From Larkinella knui (GTDB lineage Bacteria; Bacteroidota; Bacteroidia; Cytophagales; Spirosomataceae): a stretch of DNA of 64,000 nucleotides. The translations under genes were made by a program, and so were the position numbers. This document shows, piece after piece, positions 16,433 to 24,960 of this stretch. Positions within the stretch are counted from its first letter, which is position 1. Every line of letters starts with the position of its first letter. The DNA is taken from contig NZ_RQJP01000007.1 of assembly GCF_003858645.1 (NCBI RefSeq), positions 124,001 to 188,000 on the forward strand, given 5' to 3'. The notes beneath the pieces were generated by a model that worked only from the letters and a program-made list of their open reading frames with translations, was not told the origin of the DNA and made no database searches.

Positions 16433-17249
16433 ATTGTTGATAAACCCGCACATAATCCACTTCAAACCGGGCCGGGAATTGCGTTGCCGACGGATCTCCG
16501 CCGTTCTGACCGCCAATGGCGAGGTTCAGGAGCAGGTAATGCGGTTGGTGAAACGGATTTTTGCCGCTGCCGTCGCCGTTGATGGTTTTGCTCAGATCGA
16601 CCGAGTTAAGCAACTGATCGTCCACGTAGAGTTTGATAAAATCCCTGTCCCAGTCCATACGCCAGAGGTGGAATTTCGCCGACCAGTTCGGGTCCCGGAA
16701 CGAAGTGATCGGCGTTTTGACACTGTTCCACTCGGCCTCCCATTGCTTTTGGGTCCCCCAGGCGGCATTGGCCAGTAACATGCCCCGGTAATACTCCATG
16801 ATGTCGATTTCGCCGTTGGACGGCCAGGAGCCCGACACGCCCAGCGACCAGAAAGCGGGCCACATGCCCGGTCGGGTGTCGATGCGCCCCCGCATCTCGA
16901 ATCGCCCGAATTGCCACTGGTGCAGCCCTTTCGTCATCAGGCTCGATGCCGTATACCGGATCGAGTCGCGGCTGGTTTTCCAGTTGGTGTTGCCGGGTTG
17001 GTAGGTGGGATTGGGGCGGCTCTCCCGCCGGCTTTCGATGATGAGCAGACCGTTTTCGCAGCGGGCGTTGTCGGGCTGGTACCACTGAAGTTCGTTGTTG
17101 CGGACAAAACCGGTTTCGAACACCCACTTTTTCGGGTCGGGCGAACCGGGCGTGTTGAATTCATCGGCCCAGACCAGTTTCCAGTCGGCAGCGGGCGGAG
17201 CGGTTTGACTGGACAACAGCCAGAGAAACAGGCAGAAAAGCGGTTTCAT
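16431..17249 (-). CDS. Glycoside hydrolase family 16 (beta-glucanase/laminarinase type)
   Basis: A 272-residue secreted enzyme with signal peptide (MKPLFCLFLWLLSSQTAPPA). The GH16 catalytic motif is GEIDIMEYY with nucleophile Glu147 and acid/base Glu152, flanked by MWPAFWSLG and WQFGRFEMRGRID, which are standard for bacterial 1,3- or 1,3-1,4-beta-glucanases. The domain is complete, ending with ARFEVDYVRVYQQ. It probably cleaves internal beta-glucan bonds outside the cytoplasm. It is not in a polysaccharide-utilisation locus. It faces away from the DUF4421 gene and shares a 156-base divergent promoter region with it. Confidence 0.93.
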   Translation of the reverse strand: MKPLFCLFLWLLSSQTAPPAADWKLVWADEFNTPGSPDPKKWVFETGFVRNNELQWYQPDNARCENGLLIIESRRESRPNPTYQPGNTNWKTSRDSIRYTASSLMTKGLHQWQFGRFEMRGRIDTRPGMWPAFWSLGVSGSWPSNGEIDIMEYYRGMLLANAAWGTQKQWEAEWNSVKTPITSFRDPNWSAKFHLWRMDWDRDFIKLYVDDQLLNSVDLSKTINGDGSGKNPFHQPHYLLLNLAIGGQNGGDPSATQFPARFEVDYVRVYQQ

Positions 17250-17405
17250 AAACGATCGGGTTTGGAATAGTCCGGTAAATGTAACCGTTCGCGGCAGATT
17301 TGAAAAATGCGTTTTAACACGACAATCGATCGATAATCAGCCGCTAATCTAACCGAACCGGGTTGCCAGCGGTTATACGTAATAGGCTGGTTTATTGCGC
17401 TGCGA

Positions 17406-18542
17406 ATGAAAAGTAAAATTCGTTTCTGGAGACGTTTTGGTGGAGTAAAAATTCTGCTTGGCTTGGTCATACAGGCCGGACTCTGTCCGTTTGTGCGGGC
17501 CCAGACTGACGCCGATACAACCCGGAAGGAAATTATCGTTCTCGGCATTTCACTCGATACGCTGCTGAAGGCCCGGCCGCCGAAAGTAGACACCAATTAC
17601 ATCACCAGTTATTACGCGCATTTACACCTGCGTCTGATTGCGCAGGGAAATGATTATTTTCTGCAACTGATTGGACCAACCGACCATCTGACCTACAAAC
17701 CCAACGGCGCTTCGTCGCTGGGGGTTGGCGTGAGTTATTCCTGGCTGAGTCTGGAACTAACCTCCAAGGTGCCGTATGTGAATCGAAACCTGCGAACGGC
17801 CAAGGGCGAAACGAAGCAGTTTGGTACCAGCCTGAGTTATAACGGCCGCCGGGTTTGGGTCAACACCAAGTACCAGTCATACCAGGGTTTGTACCTCAAC
17901 AATCCGGATGTTCTCGAAAAAGACTGGTTTACGGTTCATTCGCAGTATCCACAACGGCCTGATTTAGAGAGTCGTATCTGGTATAGTTCGCTGTATTACT
18001 GTTTCAATCACCGGCAGTTTTCCAATCCGGCGTCTCAGATGCAGCGCGAGCGGCAGAAAAAAAGCGCCGGTTCCTTTCTGGTGGGGGCCACCCTGCTTTT
18101 TACGCAGATCAAGGGCGACTCATCGCTGTTTCCCCACGCCGTCAGACCGCTGTTTCCGTCGAATGCCAATCTCACCCAATACCGTTCCTTCAGCTACAGC
18201 ATCAATGCCGGATACATCCGGACGATTGTGTTTCGAACCAACTTTTTTACGACGCTGCTGATCCGGCCGGGGATTTCGCTCCATAATGCCAGCAGCGTTT
18301 CGACGGGCGAAAACACCCGATCGTTGCCCGTCCGGGTCGGTATGCAGGGCGATTCGCGCGTAACGGTTGGCTACAACACCGATCGGTATTTTGCGGGAGC
18401 CACGTATTCCGTCGTCTTTCTTTCCGGCAATCTGGAAGGCGCCAGCGTTCTGCGCAGCTACAAGACCGATATCCGCTTCGTAATTGGCATGCATTTTCCC
18501 TTCAAACCCAAAGGGCTGCTACACCGCCTGCCCGGTTTCTGA
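17406..18542 (+). CDS. DUF4421 domain-containing outer-membrane-like protein
   Basis: A 378-residue protein with a signal peptide ending near VRAQ (residue 33). The family feature DTNYITSYYAHLHLRLI is followed by repeated amphipathic strands (LGVGVSYSWLSLELTSKVP, FGTSLSYNGRRVWVNTKYQ, RVTVGYNTDRYFAGATYS), consistent with a beta-barrel of the DUF4421 family. Function is unknown. The gene is single, followed by 172 AT-rich bases and the phytochrome gene. Confidence 0.78.
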   Translation: MKSKIRFWRRFGGVKILLGLVIQAGLCPFVRAQTDADTTRKEIIVLGISLDTLLKARPPKVDTNYITSYYAHLHLRLIAQGNDYFLQLIGPTDHLTYKPNGASSLGVGVSYSWLSLELTSKVPYVNRNLRTAKGETKQFGTSLSYNGRRVWVNTKYQSYQGLYLNNPDVLEKDWFTVHSQYPQRPDLESRIWYSSLYYCFNHRQFSNPASQMQRERQKKSAGSFLVGATLLFTQIKGDSSLFPHAVRPLFPSNANLTQYRSFSYSINAGYIRTIVFRTNFFTTLLIRPGISLHNASSVSTGENTRSLPVRVGMQGDSRVTVGYNTDRYFAGATYSVVFLSGNLEGASVLRSYKTDIRFVIGMHFPFKPKGLLHRLPGF

Positions 18543-18714
18543 ACGCTAAAAAAAACGACAAAGCGGGTCATTTTTAAGGCGGTTTTTAAAACCCAAAATA
18601 AGTTTTTCACGTTTTATTTGTTCAACTACCAGGCGGTTTTTAACTTTTCAACTTTTTTATACGCCCCCTTTGCCAAATCGAATAAAGGCCCAATCGGTCG
18701 GTTAACCCTATAAA

Positions 18715-20982
18715 ATGATTGTACCAACAGCCAACATAGCGCATTCAGGAATAAATCTGACCAACTGTGAGTCTGAGCCTATTCACATTCCCGGTTACAT
18801 TCAGGCCCACGGTTTTTTAGTGGCCCTTACAGCAGACGATTTTATCATTCGGTATGTCAGCGAGAATACGAATGCCTTCGTAAACCGGTCGGCTACCGAT
18901 TTGCTGGGAAAACCGCTTGATGCTTTATTGAGCGGAACCGAACTGCCCGTCGCCGATGTGGCCGCCATTCTGAACGTTGGAAAGCGGGAGAATGCCTGGT
19001 CGCGGATGAATCCACATCGTTTCCGGCTGAACGGCAGAGACTGGAATCTGATTGCCCACCAGCATGACAATCTGATTATTCTGGAATGGGAATCGGCGGA
19101 TACGACCCCCGGTAATCTTGAGCAACAACTGGTGGCGGAGGCTCTGACCGAAGTGCAGTCGAACCGTACGCTGACCGAATTGATTCAGAACACCGCCCGG
19201 CGGGTCAAGCAAATCATTGGGTATGACCGCGTCATGGTGTACCGGTTTAGCGCCGACTGGCACGGGGAGGTGATCGCCGAAGAAAAAGAACCGCATCTGG
19301 AGCCGTATCTGGGCTTGCATTATCCAGCTTCGGACATTCCGCGTCAGGCCCGGGAATTGTACAAAACCAATCTGGTTCGGATCATCGCCGATGTGGGCAG
19401 CACCCCTTCGCCTATTTTTTCGGTGGCCGAACAACGGGAAGCCCAGCCGCTCGATCTTACCCATTCGGTACTGCGGGCGGTTTCGCCCATTCACATCGAA
19501 TACTTGAAAAATATGGGCGTTCAGGCGTCCATGAGCATTTCGCTGCTGTATCGCGGGGAGCTTTGGGGACTGATTTCCTGCCACCACGCGACGCCCCGCT
19601 TTGTCGATTTTCCGGCACGGCAGGCGGCCAAGTTCGTCAGCCAGTTGCTTTCGTCGGCCCTTGAATTCCGGAAAGACGAAGAAGACCAGGCATTCCTGTT
19701 TCAGATCCAGCAGAACGAACAAAAGATCAATAGCCAGATTCTGAAAGACTGGGATGTGGTGGTGGGTTTGACGCAGCATCCGGTTACGGCGCTGGACATC
19801 ACCAGTGCTACGGGTGCGGTTCTGGTGTTCGATAATACCTATTATTCAATGGGTTCGGTACCCGACGAATCGGCGGTGGCCGGGATTACAAACTGGCTGG
19901 GAACGGAGCCCTTCGATACGGTATTTCAAACCGATCGATTGCCGGAACTCTATCCATCGGCGGAAGCCTTCCGGGATGTTGCTTCCGGCCTGCTGGCGAT
20001 TGCTTTATCAAAAGATTTGAACGAATACGTGCTCTGGTTCAAACCGGAGCAGGTTCGGAAAGTAACCTGGGCGGGGAATCCGGATAAGCCCGTAACCGTT
20101 GCCGAAAATGGTCAGCATCAGCTGCATCCCCGCAAGAGTTTCGAAGCCTGGCTGCAAACCGTTCGCAATACGTCGGAACCTTGGAAAGACGCCGAGATTT
20201 CGGTGGCCATCAAACTGCGGGAGGATATTCTGCAGGTGGTGGCGCGTAAGGCCAATGATGTCCGGCAATTGAATGAACGGCTGCGAACGGCTTACGAAGA
20301 ACTGGATGCGTTCAGCTACACCGTTTCGCACGATTTGCGAACGCCCCTGTCGTCGATCCGCTGTTACGCCGAAATCATTATGGAGGAACAGGGCCCGGCG
20401 ATGGACGAGGATACGCGCGTTATGTTCCAGAAAATTCTGGATTCGACGGAGCGGATGCGGTCCTTGATTCGACATATTTTGTATTATTCCCGGATGGGCC
20501 GCACGGAGCTTAATTTTAAGAAACTCGATATGCCCAAATTGCTGGAGGTGATTCGGGATGAAATTCTGGTTACGGAAAACAAGAAAAACCGGAGTTTACG
20601 AATTGAATTTGGCCACATGCCCTCGATCTACGGCGACCCGACGATGGTTAATCAGGTCTTTACCAATTTGATGTCCAATTCGGCTAAATATACCCAGCGA
20701 GCCAAGGAAGCCGTGGTTCGGATCGATGGCCGGGAAACGGATGAGGAAGTCATCTATACCGTAAAAGACAACGGAATCGGCTTCGATATGAAGCATGCCG
20801 CTAAAATGTTCGACCTCTTCAAGCGTTTAGAAAACGCGGCCAATTTTGAAGGAACCGGTGTCGGACTGGCTATCGTTAAACGGATTATTAATCGACATAG
20901 AGGGAAAATCTGGTTTCACAGCGAACCCAACCGCGAAACCCAGTTTTCCATTTCTTTTCCAAAGGAGCCTCGGACTCCCTAA
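18715..20982 (+). CDS. bphP: Bacteriophytochrome histidine kinase
   Basis: A 755-residue red/far-red photoreceptor kinase. Domains in order: PAS (about 15-125) with the biliverdin-attachment Cys18 in NCESEPIHIPG; GAF (about 145-315) with PASDIPR at 204-210 and His260 in SPIHIEYLKNMGV; PHY (about 330-500) whose tongue carries WAGNP and PRKSF; then HisKA with H-box SHDLRTPLSS (His539) and a HATPase domain (DNGIGFD, GTGVGLAIVKRI). All residues needed for chromophore binding and kinase activity are present. The next gene 12 bases on is a receiver protein and the one after makes biliverdin, so this is a self-contained light-signalling operon. It is cytoplasmic. Confidence 0.96.
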   Translation: MIVPTANIAHSGINLTNCESEPIHIPGYIQAHGFLVALTADDFIIRYVSENTNAFVNRSATDLLGKPLDALLSGTELPVADVAAILNVGKRENAWSRMNPHRFRLNGRDWNLIAHQHDNLIILEWESADTTPGNLEQQLVAEALTEVQSNRTLTELIQNTARRVKQIIGYDRVMVYRFSADWHGEVIAEEKEPHLEPYLGLHYPASDIPRQARELYKTNLVRIIADVGSTPSPIFSVAEQREAQPLDLTHSVLRAVSPIHIEYLKNMGVQASMSISLLYRGELWGLISCHHATPRFVDFPARQAAKFVSQLLSSALEFRKDEEDQAFLFQIQQNEQKINSQILKDWDVVVGLTQHPVTALDITSATGAVLVFDNTYYSMGSVPDESAVAGITNWLGTEPFDTVFQTDRLPELYPSAEAFRDVASGLLAIALSKDLNEYVLWFKPEQVRKVTWAGNPDKPVTVAENGQHQLHPRKSFEAWLQTVRNTSEPWKDAEISVAIKLREDILQVVARKANDVRQLNERLRTAYEELDAFSYTVSHDLRTPLSSIRCYAEIIMEEQGPAMDEDTRVMFQKILDSTERMRSLIRHILYYSRMGRTELNFKKLDMPKLLEVIRDEILVTENKKNRSLRIEFGHMPSIYGDPTMVNQVFTNLMSNSAKYTQRAKEAVVRIDGRETDEEVIYTVKDNGIGFDMKHAAKMFDLFKRLENAANFEGTGVGLAIVKRIINRHRGKIWFHSEPNRETQFSISFPKEPRTP

Positions 20983-20994
20983 ACTTGTACGACG

Positions 20995-21420
20995 ATGTTA
21001 GATGTATTGTATGTTGAAGATAACCCGGACGATGCCGACGTCTTTAGTCGGGTTGTCCGAAAAATGGAGAACGCAATCTCCTACAAAGTAATCAATGTCG
21101 GCTCTGAAGCGCTGGACTACCTGACGGCAGATGGCAAATACCAGGCTGAAACGGCCCCGTTGCCTAAGTTGCTGCTGCTCGATCTGGATTTGTCGGAATA
21201 CAGCGGGTTTGAAATTATCCAAAAAGCGCGCTCACTGGCCCGCACCCGGCTTTTGCCCATCGTGGTTTTCAGCACTTCCGATAATCCGCAGGACATTAGC
21301 CAGTCGCTTCATTTGGGGGCGAATGCCTATGTTGTAAAACCCGGGAGCTACCAGTCGATTGGGCAGTTGCTGCGTCGGCTTTGTGATTTCTGGCTGATCG
21401 ATAATAACGTAGTTAACTGA
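20995..21420 (+). CDS. Single-domain response regulator (phytochrome partner)
   Basis: A 141-residue receiver domain with no output domain. The acidic pair E8/D9 (YVEDNPDDADVF), phosphoacceptor Asp63 (LLLLDLDLSEYSG), the FSTSDNPQD switch segment and Lys115 (VVKPGS) are in place. The type resembles Rcp1/CheY-like partners of cyanobacterial and bacterial phytochromes. It starts 12 bases after the photoreceptor kinase and ends 3 bases before the heme oxygenase gene, so the three are surely cotranscribed. Its downstream target is not in the window. Confidence 0.93.
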   Translation: MLDVLYVEDNPDDADVFSRVVRKMENAISYKVINVGSEALDYLTADGKYQAETAPLPKLLLLDLDLSEYSGFEIIQKARSLARTRLLPIVVFSTSDNPQDISQSLHLGANAYVVKPGSYQSIGQLLRRLCDFWLIDNNVVN

Positions 21421-21423
21421 TTC

Positions 21424-22011
21424 ATGACTTTAGCGGAACGATTGCGGCACGAAACCCGGGATTTACACGAACAAACCGAAGCGTTGTTGTATACCGAACC
21501 CCTGCGAACCGGCACATTGACGCCTGAGCAATACCGTCATTTGTTGCAGGTTCACTGGGTATTTCATCACGCACTGGAAGCCGCCATTGACCGGAATCCG
21601 GATTTTTTTCAGTCGTACCGGCCGGACGACCGCCGGAAAACACCGTGGCTGGAATCCGATCTGGCTGCGTTGGGTGTGCCTTTGCCAGACTCGATTCCGG
21701 ACCTTTTTGCCCATTGGTCACCCGTCGAATTGCTGGGAGCGGCTTATGTAGGAGAAGGCTCGATGCTGGGCGGAAAAGTGGTGATGCATTATTTGCAACA
21801 AAGCCTGGAATTGCAGCCGTTGCTTCCGAATGCCCGGTTTTACCGGGGTTATGGGTCAGAAACGGTCGAGAAATGGAAGGCGTTCAACGCCATTCTGGCC
21901 GGGCAGGTCGAGTCGGATCAAGATAACATAGTGGAAGCGGCCCACCGAACATTTCGGGCTTATCACACTATTTTCAGACAGGCACAATCTCAAAACCAGG
22001 CCCTCGTCTAA
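21424..22011 (+). CDS. bphO: Biliverdin-producing heme oxygenase
   Basis: A 195-residue heme oxygenase. The proximal heme ligand is His15 in LRHETRDLHEQTE, and the distal helix glycines are seen in YVGEGSMLGGKV. It opens heme to biliverdin, iron and CO, and biliverdin is the chromophore of the bacteriophytochrome encoded two genes upstream. The gene is in tight operon spacing (3 bases after the receiver gene). Its stop codon TAA overlaps the stop codon of the convergent PAS kinase gene, so there is no spacer between the two transcripts. Confidence 0.95.
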   Translation: MTLAERLRHETRDLHEQTEALLYTEPLRTGTLTPEQYRHLLQVHWVFHHALEAAIDRNPDFFQSYRPDDRRKTPWLESDLAALGVPLPDSIPDLFAHWSPVELLGAAYVGEGSMLGGKVVMHYLQQSLELQPLLPNARFYRGYGSETVEKWKAFNAILAGQVESDQDNIVEAAHRTFRAYHTIFRQAQSQNQALV

Positions 22012-23186
22012 CCGGGTTGTTCATAAACGGGCAGGAAAACTTTAAATGTCGAACCCTGTCCAATCTGGCTGGTAACGTCGATGGTTCCGCCGTGAATTTC
22101 GGCCACTTTCTTGCAAATGGCCAGGCCAATACCGGTGCCACTGTAGGCCGACCGGCTTTCCAGACGCTGGAAAGGCTGGAAAATTCGGGCCTTATATTTC
22201 TCGTCGAAACCGATTCCGTTGTCGGCCACTTCAATCAGCAAAAACAGTCGCTGGGTTTGATTCCGCAGTTCTTCCGGCATTTCGTCCGGTTTAGGATAGC
22301 GGGCCCGGATCTGAATCCGTGGTTTTTGATCGGCTTTCTGAAATTTAATAGCGTTTGCCACCAGATTCTGAAATAATTGCCGTAGACGAAGCGGATTTCC
22401 CAGCAAATTGGGTAGGGGACCCACCTCGACGGCGGCTTTTTTCTCCATAATCGACATCTCCAGATCGCCAAGAACCTCTTTGATCAAACGAGCCAGCGAG
22501 ATGTTTTCAAACGGTTCGGATTGGGTCGATAGCCGGGAATACGTCAGCAGGTCGCGCACCAGCACCTGCATGCGTTTGGCCGAATTCTGAATCCGGCGAA
22601 CGAGGTCGACTTCACCATCGACCAGACTATCCGCAAACTGGCTTTGCAACACATCGCCGAAGGCCTGCAATTTCCGCAGCGGTTCCTGCAAGTCGTGGGA
22701 CGCTATGTAGGCAAACTGCTCCAGATTTTCGTTGGAATTCCGAATCTGGTGAATCGTAGCTTCCAATTGGTGCTGAATCCGTTTGTTTTCGGTAATATCC
22801 AGAAACGTCACGCTTAACTCGTCCTCATACCGGTTGGCAACCACCGTCAGCCAGCGATCCATGTCCTCACTCTTGTAATGATGTTCGAGCTGAAGGGGCT
22901 CATGGTGGGCCAACGCCCGGCAATAATGCTCGAAAATGCCATTGGTTTTATACCTGGGAAACCACCGGCTGTGAAGCTCCCCGATCAGCCGCTGCGGTTC
23001 CTGACCGATAAAAGCCGCCAGCGTTTTGTTGGCAATCGTGAAGATGAAATCCGTTATTTCGCCCTGCTCATCCCGAACCGGTTTTAAGAGGTATAACGCC
23101 GATTGTGAGCTGTCCATTAACGCTCGTAATCGGGAAATTTCGGTCAAGGACGGATCTGTGATTGAATCCAAGAGTGGACTATTCAT
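22008..23186 (-). CDS. PAS-domain sensor histidine kinase, soluble
   Basis: A 392-residue kinase without membrane segments. An N-terminal PAS domain (about 20-140; ALYLLKPVRDEQGEITDFIF) is followed by a coiled linker, HisKA with the H-box ASHDLQEPLRKLQAFG, and HATPase with NAIKF, DNGIGFD and GTGIGLAICKKV. The H-box variant SHDLQEPLR is the one usually seen in phytochrome-like kinases. It converges on the bacteriophytochrome operon with overlapping stop codons. No receiver gene lies beside it, so it could share the single-domain regulator of the neighbouring operon; that is a guess. Confidence 0.9.
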   Translation of the reverse strand: MNSPLLDSITDPSLTEISRLRALMDSSQSALYLLKPVRDEQGEITDFIFTIANKTLAAFIGQEPQRLIGELHSRWFPRYKTNGIFEHYCRALAHHEPLQLEHHYKSEDMDRWLTVVANRYEDELSVTFLDITENKRIQHQLEATIHQIRNSNENLEQFAYIASHDLQEPLRKLQAFGDVLQSQFADSLVDGEVDLVRRIQNSAKRMQVLVRDLLTYSRLSTQSEPFENISLARLIKEVLGDLEMSIMEKKAAVEVGPLPNLLGNPLRLRQLFQNLVANAIKFQKADQKPRIQIRARYPKPDEMPEELRNQTQRLFLLIEVADNGIGFDEKYKARIFQPFQRLESRSAYSGTGIGLAICKKVAEIHGGTIDVTSQIGQGSTFKVFLPVYEQPG

Positions 23187-23330
23187 TTATGACTGAACAA
23201 ATCGGACGGACAGTGTCCCCGGTTCTAATCAACTAAGATAAATAGTTAATTGTTGATTTTTTGCCCGAAATCCTAAAAAACTATTGTTTGGTCTTTTCCG
23301 CAAAGGTGGTTTTCATCCGGCGTATTCTGG

Positions 23331-23338
23331 TATTTTTG
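23331..23338 (+). promoter_or_regulatory. Candidate Bacteroidota -7 element
   Basis: TATTTTTG matches the TAnnTTTG element known for the primary sigma factor of Bacteroidota and lies 31 bases before the cupin start codon. I do not find a well-spaced upstream TTTG/TTG partner, so this is tentative. Confidence 0.35.
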
Positions 23339-23368
23339 CAGCGAAGTCTCACGTAAACCCCATACCGG

Positions 23369-23707
23369 ATGTCGACGCTCGATCCTCTTTTTATCAATGA
23401 TGCAAGTTTGCCCTGGGAAGACGTTGGCCCCGGTGTCCGGCGGAAAATCATGGCGTATGATGCGAATCTGATGCTGGTGAAAGTAGCCTTCGATGCGGGC
23501 GGTGTGGGCGCCATTCATCACCACTACCACACCCAGATGAGTTACGTCGAAAGCGGGCGGTTTGCCATCACCATTGCCGGGGAAACCCGCGAACTGCAAG
23601 CCGGCGACGTGTATCACCTGCCGCCGGATATTCCCCACGGCGCGGTGGCACTGGAAGCCGGGGTGCTGGTGGATGTGTTTACGCCGATGCGGGAAGATTT
23701 TGTGTGA
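23369..23707 (+). CDS. Small cupin-domain protein
   Basis: A 112-residue single-domain cupin. Motif 1 is AIHHHYHTQMSYVESGRFAI, motif 2 is VYHLPPDIPHGAVAL, which supplies the usual His/Glu metal site. Such proteins bind small ligands or act as dioxygenases or isomerases; the substrate is unknown. It is a monocistronic gene between the PAS kinase (divergent) and the broken DUF1016 gene (convergent, 37 bases away). Confidence 0.85.
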   Translation: MSTLDPLFINDASLPWEDVGPGVRRKIMAYDANLMLVKVAFDAGGVGAIHHHYHTQMSYVESGRFAITIAGETRELQAGDVYHLPPDIPHGAVALEAGVLVDVFTPMREDFV

Positions 23708-23744
23708 TTTTATGGTTAAATGCCATGCAGACGGGTATTTCTAT

Positions 23745-24750
23745 TTATGTGCTGGATTGATTGAATTGATAAAATTCAGCCAATTTAGCTTCGAGCAGGT
23801 GCTTGGCGGGTAATTGGCGGGTATAGTCAGCCACCAACGTGGGCGACAGCATTCGGCTGAGGGCATATTCCACCACGGCCTGGTCGCTGCTGGCGCAAAG
23901 CAACACGCCAATGCTGGGATTCTCGTGGGGCTTGCGTACATCGCGGTCCAGCGCTTCCAGATAGAAATTAAGTTTACCTATATACTCCGGTTCAAACGGT
24001 CCGGCTTTCAATTCAAAAGCCACCAGACACTGCAGATCACGGTGATAGAACAGCAGGATCCAGCCGGAAATCGCGCATCCCCACTTGTACGGGATATTCT
24101 TCGCCCATAAACGTAAAATCGCGGCCCAGTTCGAGCAGAAAGCGTTTCATGTTCTGAATCAGGGCCCGTTGAAGATCGCGTTCGGAGTGGCGTTCGGGCA
24201 AATCGAGAAACTCAAATACATACTAATCCCGAAAAATGCCTTCGTCAAATGAGTCACGGCCCTGCTCCTGTAAGTGAGTCCGTACGGCCGACACATTTGG
24301 CGAAAGCATGACCCGTTCATAAATGCCCGCTGCAATCTGGCGTTCGAGTTCGCGAGAGCTGTATCGCTCTTTTGTCGTAAGCAACAAGTAGAATTGCCGT
24401 TCTTCCGGCGTTTTGCATTGAGCCAGAATAGTGAGATGATTTGTCCAGCTTATTTTTGACAGCACTGCTGTCAAAACTTCGGGGGCATTGCAATAAGTTT
24501 CATAAAATCTTCTCATTCGGTAGAGGCCTCTATAGCTAAATCCCTTCCAGTCAGGGTGTTGTTGTTGTAGGTAATCGGCTAATTGCACGACAGTGCCATC
24601 GCCCCATTCGCTGGTCTCTACTTTTTGACTGATGTAGGCTCCTACATTCCAATACAGGTCGATTAATTCCCGGTTTACACTGGCTATCGCTCGCTGCCGG
24701 GCCTGTTGAATCAGCGTAAGTATTTCAGCAAAGTGGGTAACTGGATTCAT
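23745..24750 (-). pseudogene. DUF1016/YhcG-family PD-(D/E)XK nuclease, broken by two lesions
   Basis: Three pieces of one YhcG-type protein can be read in order. The N-terminal DUF1016 domain is intact from the ATG at 24750 (MNPVTHFAEILTLIQQARQ) to GIFRD, where an in-frame TAG at 24223-24225 interrupts the chain. The same frame then continues with YVFEFLDLPERHSERDLQRA and LLELGRDFTFMGEEYPVQV. One extra base in the run GGATCC at 24056-24061 shifts the frame, after which LLFYHRDLQCLVAFELK, the nuclease motif, resumes and ends at 23745. A full protein would have about 335 residues. The family is linked with DNA processing and defence-type functions. Two independent lesions argue for a real pseudogene rather than a sequencing slip. 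Confidence 0.88.
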
Positions 24751-24960
24751 TGTTAAAATTTAGAGAGTTCAAAGGGGTGGAAAGACCCATTGGCGGACCA
24801 AAAGGACTCTCAAAGTTATGAGTTTACGATCCGAAAAGTCCTAATCAACGGGTTATTAATCGTTTCAGATTTCACGAGTTTTCGAACAACCTTTGCAATC
24901 GCTAAAATCCTGTCTAGTAATTCACTATTTTGAGACCGGATTTTACCACCGACCCTTCCC

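Noticed and set aside
18925-19779. Minus-strand open frame (284 codons) opposite the bacteriophytochrome
   Set aside because: The sense strand holds the full photosensory core; the antisense product has no domain.
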